Assembly: GCA_020629715.1 (NCBI GenBank)
Contig: JAHDCU010000002.1
Coordinates: 460,848-524,847, forward strand
DNA length: 64,000 bases
Source of the DNA: Saprospiraceae bacterium
GTDB taxonomy: Bacteria > Bacteroidota > Bacteroidia > Chitinophagales > Saprospiraceae
Direction of reading: 5' to 3'
Each line of letters opens with the position of its first letter. Within the stretch, counting starts at the first letter, position 1. Positions 34,094 to 44,800 of this stretch are shown in pieces. The notes under the pieces are model-generated. The model saw nothing but the letters and a program-made list of their open reading frames with translations, was not told the DNA's origin and did no database searches. The position numbers and the translations under genes are program-made.

Positions 34094-35179
34094 TGCTTTA
34101 TACTCCGTAGGAGTCATTTCGGTTAGCTTTCTAAAAGCCGTATTAAAACTTGATTTCGACTTAAATCCAGTCATATTTGCTATATATTCAATGGTCACAT
34201 TATCATGATCATTTGAAACTAATAAGTCTTTTGCATTATCAATGCGATATGAATTTATATAACTGGAAAAATTTTTATTAAATACCGAATTGATAACATA
34301 AGAAAGATATTTAGCATTGGTGCCTATATCTGAGGCTAATAATTTTACAGTAAGGTCATGCTTTAGAAAAGCCTTGGTTTCTTTCATATGTCTTTCCAGC
34401 TTTTGGGATATTCTTTTCAAAGTTTCCCTATCTAATAGCTCCTGTCTTTCTATTTCTAATGTATATGTTTCATTTTTTAGTCCACGGTAGATCGTATATA
34501 GCAAGAATAATATGAGATAAATACGTAATAACACCTTGTACTCTTCCAATATAGGAATCATAAAAGTATAGATCGATATCATGGTTATAATGAATAATAT
34601 AGTGAACTGTAGCATCCAATCCAGCACTTTCATTGAAGTTTCATCTGCTATAGTCTTCACAATATTTCTACGTTTTTTATGAATTTTTAGACAGAGGTAA
34701 GGGTAATAAATCACTTGCAATATGAAAACAACAAATAGGGCGAAAAAATTAATAAAGGTACGTGTTTGATTAAGTAATCCATATAGTTCATGATCTGTTG
34801 AAACTATATATAAGGCTAAATAAACGAATGTATTCAACACCCATAAGCCTATAGATAAGTAATAATGCTTGATACTTTCAGCTAATATATTCCTTGCTTC
34901 TAGATTTTCGAATAGTGAAACTACATAAAGATACATGGAAGGTGATAAAGTAAGACACATCGGGAAAAAAAGTAGTGAGGCGTATACTACAAGAAAATGA
35001 GTATTTGACGTCCCGAAATAATGAAGAACTAAAGTATTCAACAGAATTCCAAATAGCCCAAGTAAAAAGAACATGAGCCGCTTGTCTGATTCTTTACGTT
35101 TTTTCTTTAAACCGAACCAAAGAGAGCCCGAGAAACTCACAACAACCAACAATGCCAAGATTATCAATTTGGTTTCCAT
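34076..35179 (-). CDS. Membrane-anchored AraC-family regulator (paralogue)
   Basis: A 367-residue regulator with the same layout: N-terminal transmembrane helices (LIILALLVVVSFSGSLWFGL onward, up to ~residue 230), then a DNA-binding domain near the C-terminus (KLLASDIGTNAKYLSYVINS, IANMTGFKSKSSFNTAFRKL, TPTEYKAL). The ATG at 35179 (METKLIILALL) is preferred over one 93 nt upstream. The DNA-binding half is clearly homologous to that of the convergent gene, implying duplication. Target genes are presumably the adjacent surface proteins, by position only. Confidence 0.88.
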   Translation of the reverse strand: METKLIILALLVVVSFSGSLWFGLKKKRKESDKRLMFFLLGLFGILLNTLVLHYFGTSNTHFLVVYASLLFFPMCLTLSPSMYLYVVSLFENLEARNILAESIKHYYLSIGLWVLNTFVYLALYIVSTDHELYGLLNQTRTFINFFALFVVFILQVIYYPYLCLKIHKKRRNIVKTIADETSMKVLDWMLQFTILFIITMISIYTFMIPILEEYKVLLRIYLILFLLYTIYRGLKNETYTLEIERQELLDRETLKRISQKLERHMKETKAFLKHDLTVKLLASDIGTNAKYLSYVINSVFNKNFSSYINSYRIDNAKDLLVSNDHDNVTIEYIANMTGFKSKSSFNTAFRKLTEMTPTEYKALVKKA

Positions 35180-35251
35180 AAGATTATTTAAACATACAAA
35201 CATATATGTATAAAATAATATATGAATGCCAAATACATTTAAATTTAAGGC

Positions 35252-35272
35252 TAATTCCTTAAATCCGCACAT
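35252..35272 (+). promoter_or_regulatory. Adhesin-cluster motif, copy 2
   Basis: TAATTCCTTAAAT followed by CCGCACAT. It lies 169 nt upstream of the beta-helix protein gene at 35442 and 72 nt upstream of the minus-strand regulator start. Same orientation as the other two copies. Confidence 0.45.
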
Positions 35273-35441
35273 CCTTTATCAGTGAAGTAAGCCATTTACA
35301 AAATTTCTACTTCATATTAGTTCAATCGATTCTTGACCTTTACCATTACTCCATAGCGAAGAGACATCAACAATTGATCAAAACCAACAAACAAACGAAA
35401 GCATTCATAAGGATTTTTTAATTTTTATTAAATATTATTTT

Positions 35442-38400
35442 ATGAGACTACTTTACACTTTAAACTTTATTCTAAGCACTAAATTAACTAGATCTAATCA
35501 TATAAATCATACAATAAAAATTATTGTCTTAACGTGCTTTTTGACGTTATATCAATATGGAATGACGGCACAAGTAGCGCAGATTGTGCCGCCAGAATGT
35601 TATGCTGGAAGTACCCCAAGCCAACAGGATGCTGCAGCACTAGCAGATCCAGACAATATTCCATTTGCTACATGGAAAGCCGTACATGCTTATGCTACTG
35701 ATCCTTCAAATAGCGTCACTACCGTAAACTTTGCACCCGGTACATACTACCCCGGTGGAACAAGTGGTTTATCTTCTGATTGGGGAGATGCTTTTGGAGG
35801 ATTCGAGATTCCGGCAGATCTAACTGTTAATGGAAATGGCGCCGTTATTGATAATTCAGCTAATAATAATAGTATCGCATTTGCTACCATCAACGGCAAC
35901 AATGCCTCTTTAGATGGATTTACATTTGTTCAGTTTACAGGCAATAATGCTGGAGCTGTAGTTGTATCAGCTGGCCTAACGGGCTGGACTATAAGTAATT
36001 GTAATTTTGATCATAGTGACTGGGCGGGAGATGGTCTAGTTGTTAATCAAGGTAGTGGTGCTACGGGGACCATAGTAGGCTGTAACTTTTATGGGCATAT
36101 TCAAAGTACAGGAAGTGCTATGACCGTAAATGGACCTGGAGGGTCGCTCGATATCCTTAACTCCACTTATAGTTGCAATAGTAGAATTGTTGCGGGAGGA
36201 GCAGTGCGAATTCTTGGTAGTGCTAATGTAAACTTTGAGGGATGCACTTTTGATGGAAATGAAACTAACTCTGCCAGTGGCGGTGCAATTTCAATAGAAG
36301 AAAACTCTATCACCACCTTCTCTAATACCATTTTTACATGCAATATGGCTATTATAAATGTAGAAGATGATGGTGGGGCTATGCATATTGTAGAAGGTTC
36401 CGATGTTACACTTAATCAATGTACATTTAAAGGTAATGAAGCCAGTGATAAGGGAGGAGCTATTCATGCATCAGGTGCATCAGCAAGCCCTATCACCCTC
36501 AATATTAATAGTTCTAGTTTTGAAGAAAACAAAGCTATCACTGCCCTTTCTACAGGTGGAGCTATCTATCTCAACGACACCAATGCAGCCATCAACGGAT
36601 CCTTTTTTACTCTAAATGAAGTAACTGGGGAAGGTGGAGCACTATACGTAGACAAAGGTAACAACAACACTACCTACCAACTCAGCGATAATTTATATAC
36701 TAGTAATACTGCCAGTGGTCCATGTTCTGGGATAGATGTATTTACTGAAATGCACATAACAGGTACCAACAATAAACTAGATCACCTTGCTGATGGCAAT
36801 CATCTTTCCGAACAAGCTGGTTCACTAGAATTTACTAATGGAGATGATTTTGATAATCTTTCATCGTGGACTACATCAGGGAATATCACTGGTGATGGTA
36901 ACACAATTAATGTAAGAGCAAGCTCAACTGGAAGTGTTGCCTATGCCAGCCAACAAGAATCAGGGTCTGGAACTCTATATTGGACATTTAAAGGGTGGAC
37001 TGCCTCTTCACTGTCAGGTCTATCATCAGGAAGTCGAGCTTTTGGTTTTGTACTTGGGGACGATGACGGAGACTTCAATACGGGTAATGGTTTTGCAATA
37101 GTAAAAGGAAGAGTCAGTTCTTCTGATGAAAACGTTGAATTCATTTCTTACTCAGGTGGTTTATACGGATCACATTCTGTTATTCATAATTTTGGGTCTA
37201 CTGGATCAGAATCAGGATATATTACTTTCAAGGTAGTATATGAACCAGTTGGCTCTACTTGGAGCTTTTATTGGACCAATGGAAGTAGCACTGCTGGACC
37301 TATTGGACTGCCAGAAAGTGATCCTCGTGGCTATAATTACTGCTCCTCTGATGGAGTTTCCAACAAAGTGGATATCAATCAACCATTTAGTTTAGCTGCT
37401 ACACCCTACGTTGGACCTTTTTGGAGCCCCTCTAGTACGAGTTCATCTAATTCAGCTACTTTTGATTCATATTACTTTAGAGCAGGAGATGAGACAGATT
37501 CCAACGGCGCTTCTTCTGCAGGATCAGGTGTAAGTGCTTCATGTTCAGGATGTTTGACCTCATCTACGGCAATTACTCAATGCCCTTCTGCCATGGTAGG
37601 TTCTATACAAGGTGACGTATTTTTAGATTCTAATATGGATGGAATTATGAATCCAGGCGAACAACTTCCGGGGGTGGAAGTGAGCTTATATGATAGCTTC
37701 AATACTTTGATCGGTACAACTTTTACCGATGCAAATGGTCATTATATTTTTACGGATTTACCAGATGGTGATTATTATGTTCAGTTTGGGGTACCTTCTG
37801 GCTTTTCATCTGCCACAAGTACTTTACAAAATAATGGGCCAAGTGCTTTTGATAGCGATATAATAGGCGGTGTTACAAATTCAATATTCACATCTCCTAT
37901 CATTACTTTAGATACGTCAACTGGAATGTCTGATGGTAGCGATAATTTTAGTGGGGCAGCAAACTACTACAATGTCACTGCAGGTTATATTGGATTTATC
38001 CTCCCGGTTGAGTTTTCATTCTTTAGCCTAAATATTGATGATGCTTGTCATGTAAATCTTAATTGGGCAACAGATTCTGAGCTCAACAACGAGAAATTTA
38101 TTCTTGAAAAGAGCACTGATGGCGTCACTTTTGAAATTATTACAGAGGTCTCTGGAGCAGGAAATTCTAACCATAGAATTACTTATACATACAAGGATAA
38201 AGAAGTAAGGACAAGTAAATTAACTTACTATAGAATTACTCAAATTGATTATGATGGAAAATCTAGTCATAGTAATATCATTACAGCAGATCGATATCAA
38301 TGTGAAAAGCAGATCGATATCAAGGTATATCCAACACTAAGTGCTGATGGACAATTTACAATAGAAACCTCTAGTAATTTTAATGAAAAAGAACTAGTAC

Positions 38401-38555
38401 AGGTATTCAACATTAGAGGGAAACTGGTCAAAATGCAGGAGTTGGATAATGATAATTTGAACATATTAAATCTAGAAGGCTTGGATTCAGGAATTTACAT
38501 TATAAACTTTGTGAATGCTAATGTCAATCATAGAGTAATCATTGCCAATAAATAG
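35442..38555 (+). CDS. Secreted beta-helix protein with SdrD-like and T9SS type A domains
   Basis: A 1,037-residue surface protein. An N-terminal signal region (about residues 25-45, IIVLTCFLTLYQYGMTAQ) precedes a right-handed parallel beta-helix (~60-440). The helix contains polymorphic-outer-membrane-protein-type repeats, GGAISIEENS, GGAMHIVEG, GGAIHASG, GGAIYLNDT and GGALYVDKG, each followed by an F-x-x-N turn. A lectin-like beta-sandwich (~466-690), an SdrD B-like domain (~720-850; GDVFLDSNMDGIMNPGEQLP) and a type A sorting domain (~959-1037; YPTLSADGQFTIE, GIYIINFVN) follow. Export by T9SS to the surface is expected. A terminator follows the gene. Confidence 0.88.
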   Translation: MRLLYTLNFILSTKLTRSNHINHTIKIIVLTCFLTLYQYGMTAQVAQIVPPECYAGSTPSQQDAAALADPDNIPFATWKAVHAYATDPSNSVTTVNFAPGTYYPGGTSGLSSDWGDAFGGFEIPADLTVNGNGAVIDNSANNNSIAFATINGNNASLDGFTFVQFTGNNAGAVVVSAGLTGWTISNCNFDHSDWAGDGLVVNQGSGATGTIVGCNFYGHIQSTGSAMTVNGPGGSLDILNSTYSCNSRIVAGGAVRILGSANVNFEGCTFDGNETNSASGGAISIEENSITTFSNTIFTCNMAIINVEDDGGAMHIVEGSDVTLNQCTFKGNEASDKGGAIHASGASASPITLNINSSSFEENKAITALSTGGAIYLNDTNAAINGSFFTLNEVTGEGGALYVDKGNNNTTYQLSDNLYTSNTASGPCSGIDVFTEMHITGTNNKLDHLADGNHLSEQAGSLEFTNGDDFDNLSSWTTSGNITGDGNTINVRASSTGSVAYASQQESGSGTLYWTFKGWTASSLSGLSSGSRAFGFVLGDDDGDFNTGNGFAIVKGRVSSSDENVEFISYSGGLYGSHSVIHNFGSTGSESGYITFKVVYEPVGSTWSFYWTNGSSTAGPIGLPESDPRGYNYCSSDGVSNKVDINQPFSLAATPYVGPFWSPSSTSSSNSATFDSYYFRAGDETDSNGASSAGSGVSASCSGCLTSSTAITQCPSAMVGSIQGDVFLDSNMDGIMNPGEQLPGVEVSLYDSFNTLIGTTFTDANGHYIFTDLPDGDYYVQFGVPSGFSSATSTLQNNGPSAFDSDIIGGVTNSIFTSPIITLDTSTGMSDGSDNFSGAANYYNVTAGYIGFILPVEFSFFSLNIDDACHVNLNWATDSELNNEKFILEKSTDGVTFEIITEVSGAGNSNHRITYTYKDKEVRTSKLTYYRITQIDYDGKSSHSNIITADRYQCEKQIDIKVYPTLSADGQFTIETSSNFNEKELVQVFNIRGKLVKMQELDNDNLNILNLEGLDSGIYIINFVNANVNHRVIIANK

Positions 38556-38574
38556 TCTAATCATTTATAAGAAG

Positions 38575-38605
38575 GAGACTTAGATCTAAAAGGTCTAGTC
38601 TCTTT
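38575..38605 (+). terminator. Intrinsic terminator after the beta-helix gene
   Basis: GAGACT and AGATC (38575-38580, 38582-38586) pair with GGTCT and AGTCTC (38592-38602), leaving a single bulged T, one G-U pair and a 5-nt loop. TTTCTCTTT follows. Confidence 0.65.
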
Positions 38606-38741
38606 CTCTTTACATGCTTTAATCGTAATCTAATGCTATTATATAAGTGATAAACCTGCTGAATAGATAAAAGAGCTTCAAATTGCTTGCTAATGCCAAC
38701 CAATCAATAAAAACCAGGGTCAATAATATTTTTATATGTTC

Positions 38742-38762
38742 AAATTCCATGAATTAGGACAT
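38742..38762 (+). promoter_or_regulatory. Adhesin-cluster motif, copy 3
   Basis: AAATTCCATGAAT followed by TAGGACAT, 112 nt upstream of the 4,206-residue gene. The first 13 bases are identical to copy 1. Confidence 0.5.
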
Positions 38763-38874
38763 CGGGTAAGCTCATTTTCTCTGAATACGGATAGTTAATC
38801 TATAAATTCAGAGCGATCACTAAAGCCAATTAGGCTTTGGAGATTAATAATAAATACTAAACGCAGTAAAAAAG

Positions 38875-41800
38875 ATGAAAAACTCTATAAGCTTACAGGC
38901 TTCTTATCGCAATGTATATTTATATAAGATCATTGGTTGTTTATTCATTATTAGTATTTCATCAGTTATCGGAATTTCGCAAGGTGGATTTTGTACTGCG
39001 ACAAGTATCAGTCCTGGAGACTGTAATGAAGCTGGTAGTATAAGTACAGCATTTGAGAGTAGTGCTTATAATTCTAGTTGCTCTGGCACCGAATCTGCGG
39101 AAGGCTGGTATTGGATTACAGGAGCTTCTGACGGTACACAATATACCGTTTCAGTTACAGGAGATACCGGAGAGGATATGGTGCTTACTATCTATGGTGT
39201 TAATGGCATAAGTTGTACGAGTGCAGGAGAAGTTGGCTGCGTTGATGATGTAGGTGCAGGTCAAGAAGAAACGATTAGCTTTACATATGACACTGGCGCT
39301 TGGGATTACTATTATGTCAACATTTATGAATGGTGGGGCTCAACTAACTCCGGATTTACTATATCAATGGAAGAGACAGGGAGTGGAACTTGTTCTGGTA
39401 GCAGTTCTACCTGCTCTGACGGTGTACAAAACGGTGATGAAACTGGTATCGATTGTGGTGGTTCTGTTTGTCCACCTTGTGGTGGCGGTGGTGGAGGCCC
39501 TTTATGTACCGGACCAAATGTGGCAAGCGACGATTGTATCAATGCACCTTTAGTAAGTTTTACACAACCCTATTCTGGCAGTACTGATTGTGGCTTTACT
39601 GTTGATGAACCCTATAGTCCATATGGAGATGATTGCGGTACGCTTCAAAATAACTCATGGATTTCTTTTATTGCTGCTACTTCAAGTCTTGAATTTGAAG
39701 TTACGGTTCAAGATATCATTGGAAGTTCTGGGGACCCCTTTTGGACTTGTGACACTGGTGTTCAATTTAGTTTATGGGAGGGGAGTTGTGGCAACTTAAG
39801 TATAGTCAATTCGGTTTGTGAAAACCCTGTAACCGATCCTAATGTAGGAGAAACTAATTCCTTTGTTTTAAACGGAATGACTCCCGGTAATACTTATTAT
39901 TTAATGATTGATGGCTACGCAGGCGAAGAATGCGAATATACGCTAGACCCTGTCACCGGAATAGTAGTCTGTGACAATGATCTCTGCAGTAATGCTGAGC
40001 CCATCAACTGCTCAACTCCAAATATTATTAATGGTATACAATGCGCTACCTCCTCAGATGCCCCATTAAATTGTGGCGGATTGGGAAACGCCACGGCAGG
40101 AGTATGGTACTCTTTTACGGGAACAGGTGATGAAATCACCTTATCGACCAATAATGCCGCAACAGACTTCGCTGCTCAACTTCATGTTTTCGAAGGAACA
40201 TGTGGTTCAACTACATGTGTAAGTGGAACAGGTAATGGGACGAATACAGTTACATTTAATTCTATAAATGGTACAAATTATAATATTTACGTTTCTGGTC
40301 AGAGCGGTGCTCTTGGTATATATGAGATGAGTATTAGCTGTAGCAGTCCTCCCCCATCTATAGTTTGTGGTGGAACATTTACGGATTCAGGAGGACTTGG
40401 CGGTTCATATAATTCCAATGCCGATCCTAGTACTGATAATTGGTTGATATGTCCCGACAACCCAGGAGAAACCGTTACACTAACCTTTACAAGTATTGAC
40501 ATTGAAGGGACGTCCAATTCAACATGTTGGGATTGGCTTCAAATATATAGTGGTACTGATGGAAGCGGTGTTCTTTTTACTGATGAAACGATTAGTGGTT
40601 TTATATGTGGGACAACTATCCCTGGCCCTTTCATTTCTTTTGATCCATCAGGTTGTCTTTACATTACTTTCGAATCGGATAACTTTACTGAAGGTGCAGG
40701 TTGGGAAGCTCAGATATCCTGTGCACCTTGCCCTGCTCCATCTAATGACGTATGTGGCAATGCGATTCCTCTTACCGTCAATTCAACCTGTATGCCTACA
40801 AGTGGCTCTACAGAATGCGCTTTTGATTCAGAATATAATAATACCGATATATGTTCAGGGGATACAGGAGATTTTGCTTTAAATGATGTATGGTACAGCT
40901 TTGTAGCAACAAGCACCACCCATAACATAACTGCAACTGGTGGAACTGCCTCAAATGAACAAGATATTGTAGTAAGCTTATACACTTCTTGCGGTGGTCC
41001 TTCTTTAGAATGTCAAGATGATTTCTTTACGGGAGGACAAGACTCAGAAACTATTAATGCTACAGGTTTGACAATAGGGCAAACTTACTATATCAGAATA
41101 TATACGCATATGGAAGACTCAGAAGTATTCACCCCATCTGGAGAAGAAACTGATATTACGGTATGTGTTGTCGGTGTACCTCCTCTCGACCCACCTTGTG
41201 ATTGTACCGACCCAATTTGTGGTGGTATGCATTGGGATTGCTCATCTGACGCTGAAAATGCCTACAATGATCCTTTCGATACCCAAGCACAGTATGATAT
41301 TGATCCAAACTATAACGTATCTAATGGCGCTACTTATGAATTATGCTATAATTATACTTCCGGACCTACCGAAACTAGTGTTGGTTTTGTTCATGCCTTA
41401 GGTTACGAATTCGATGGTTTTTCTGATGAATGTACTTTTGATCGGGTCTATCATGTTTATGAAGCAGGTTGTGCCACAGAGATAGCAAGCAGCGGTTCTG
41501 CAGATTTTTCAGCGCATGGTCAAGAATATACCCTCTCTCCGAGTACGACATATAGCTTTTGTGTAGATATCACCATTACATCCTCAGATTGCCTTACTCT
41601 AGCAGATACATGGGTCTATTTATATAACGCCAATGGAGGATCTGGAGGATGTGGAACATGTACTGTACCTTGTACAGAACCCGGAATGGGATCGGTAGCA
41701 ACTTATCCTGATCGTAATTATCAATCTTGTTGGACTCCTGAATGCGATATATATGGTCCAGGATCATTTACAAATTGTTTTGAAGCTGTAGCAGATGGAT

Positions 41801-44800
41801 CTGGCTTTTTGGGTTTTGCAAATCAAATACAAAATTCTATTCCTGGATGTATTAATATTTCCTGGGAATTAACGGCACAAGGAGACTGTGCAAATATCAT
41901 CCCTAATCCCACTTCTAATGCAAACGGAGTTGGATCTGGATTTAATCCAGAATATACCGGCTTAAATTCAGGGGCAACCTATACTTTATGCGTAACATAT
42001 GACCTTCCTGATTTCTTATGCGGACTGGACGGAACAGGTAGCCTTATACCTGATTTTATTTGTATCGACTCTTATGGCTCAAATTGTACAGCTACTCTAG
42101 AAGGCACATCAATGGATGGGTCTGCCTGCCAAAATGATGGAATCGCTTTAGAAAATACCATATCATGGAATCAAACGGCCTTTGATGCGGGACCAAACGA
42201 TAATGGAACGGCCACAACGGGATTTTTAGTATTCTGTGATCCACCGGTGCTTCCAATGACCGAAGCATATTATAATGCTAATGCCCTAGATGCTATACTC
42301 GAGACCTTCGACCCTATCGGAAATGAAATTAACAACAATGGTGATTATGTTGATCCATTTAATCCAGCACAAGTATGTAGTGATCAAATCTATTTGATTC
42401 CTATTACCGTAAGTCAAGTGACTGGTGCTGGATTTGTGATTGATTGGTCTTGCTTTGATACTGTTCAGGTAGTGATTGTTGAACTTGGAGTACCTCCTAT
42501 GCCTACCGCAACAGCTGATCCAAATAATGGAATCTGTAATGGTGATCAGGTAACCTTAACTGCGACAGGAGGTGGCAGTTATCAATGGAGCAATGGACTC
42601 GGCACTAATGCTATTGTGATGGACTCCCCTACAACGACAACAACCTATACTGTCACAGTGACTGATGATTCAGGTAATTGTAGTAGTACTGCGGAGGTGA
42701 TGCTTGAAGTGAGTGAAATAATGGCAATGACAACAACTCCAATTTGTAATGATGGAGGCACCCCAACAGATCCCTCTGATGATACGTTTACCTTTAATGT
42801 TACCATAACGGGAACAAACACCAGCTCTGGTTGGACGAGTGATGATTCTAGCAATCCTTTCGGAACGTATGGAAGTTCATTAACTTTTGGACCATATCCG
42901 ATTTCAGGTGGCGTCATAAATGTAAACTTTACAGATAATGGATCCGCAGCTTGTACAGATATGATATCTGTCTCACCTCCTCCTACTTGCTCTGATGATT
43001 GTATGATCATGGTATCCAGTGATAATATCATTTGTAACAACAATGGTACGCCTTCTGATGACTCGGATGATACTTTTACATTTACCTTAAATGCCTCAGG
43101 TATAAATACCGGCGCATCATGGAATGCTAATATAGGCGGATCAGGAACTTATGGAACTGATGTAGCTTTTGGTCCTTTCAATATTGCAGATGGTAATATT
43201 ACTATCACAGTTACGGATATTGACGATCCTACTTGCTCAGATGTAATAACCATTATTGTTCCTACTACTTGCTCTAGTACTTGCTCTATTTCATCCAACA
43301 TTGGAACACCTATTTGCAACGATAATGGTACACCGTCTGACCCTTCTGACGACACTTACACCGTTGAAATCATGGTAACTGGTGCGAATACGGGTACTGG
43401 ATGGACTGCTAACGATCCTAATAACTCAATAGGACTTTATGGGGTCTCCGTCATTCTTGGGCCTTACAATATCGCTGACGGAAACATTAACTTCGTCATC
43501 ACTGATAACGTAGACCTTGCATGTATCACAAATGTGGGTATTACTGCACCGCCAACATGCTCTGATGTATGTGAAATTATGGCTTCTACGCCTACTCCTA
43601 TTTGTAATGATAATGGTACACCGTCCGATCCCTCCGACGATACTTATACTTTTGATATTACCGTCACGGGGTTGAATAATTCTGGTGGGTGGAATGCTAA
43701 TGACCCCAATACTACAACAGGTAGTTATAATAATGTGGTCACTTTTGGGCCTTACAATATCGCAGATGGCTCTATTAACTTTACGATCATTGATAATACT
43801 AATTCTGGTTGTACAACCAATATATCTGTTACACCTCCGGCTACCTGTTCTAATCAATGTGAGATAATGGCCTCCACACCTACTCCTATTTGTAATGATA
43901 ATGGTACGCCGTCCGATCCCTCCGACGATACTTATACTTTTGATATTACTGTCACGGGGTTGAATAATTCTGGTGGGTGGAATGCTAATGACCCCAATAC
44001 TACAACAGGTAGTTATGATAATATGGTCACCTTTGGGCCTTACAATATCGCAGATGGTAATCTCAACTTTACCATTACTGATAATATAGATTCTGGTTGT
44101 ACTACCAATATATCTGTTACACCTCCGGCTACCTGTTCTAATCAATGTGAGATTATGGCTTCCGTACCTACTCCTATCTGTGATGATAACGGCACTCCTA
44201 CCGATCCAACCGATGATACTTATACTTTTGATATTACCGTAACTGGTTTAAATACTTCTGGTGGTTGGAATGCTAATGATCCCAATGGTACTTCAGGTAC
44301 TTATGGCTCAACTGTTTCTTTTGGGCCTTACAATATAGCAGATGGTAATCTCAACTTTACCATTACCGATAATACGGACTCTGGTTGTACAACCAATATT
44401 ATGGTTGTGCCGCCTACTCCTTGTTCCAATCAATGTCAAATCTCCGTAACAAGTGCCAATATCATTTGTAACAACAATGGTACGCCTTCTGATGACTCGG
44501 ATGATACTTTTACATTTACCCTAAATGCTTCAGGTGTAAATACTGGTGCTTCATGGAATGCTGATATCGGTGGTTCTGGTAATTATGGTACTGATGTTAG
44601 CTTTGGGCCTTTTAATATCGCCGATGGGAATATTACCATTATGGTTACCGACATTGATGATCCCACATGCTCTGATGTAATTACAATTACTGCCCCTACT
44701 ACTTGCTCTAGTACTTGCTCTATTGCAGCAAATACCGCAATTCCCATTTGTGACGATAATGGTACTCCCTCCGATCCCTCGGATGATACATATACCTTTC

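Larger units (their letters stand above)
38556..38874. other. Intergenic region before the 4,206-residue gene
   Basis: Contains the terminator of the preceding gene (38575-38605) and copy 3 of the 21-nt motif (38742-38762). The rest is AT-rich without coding potential. The promoter of the giant gene must lie here but no clean TAnnTTTG box was singled out. Confidence 0.5.

Noticed and set aside
43426-44145. Long antisense open frame (239 codons) across the repeat region
   Set aside because: It mirrors the repeat periodicity of the real gene on the other strand and has no start context or family.
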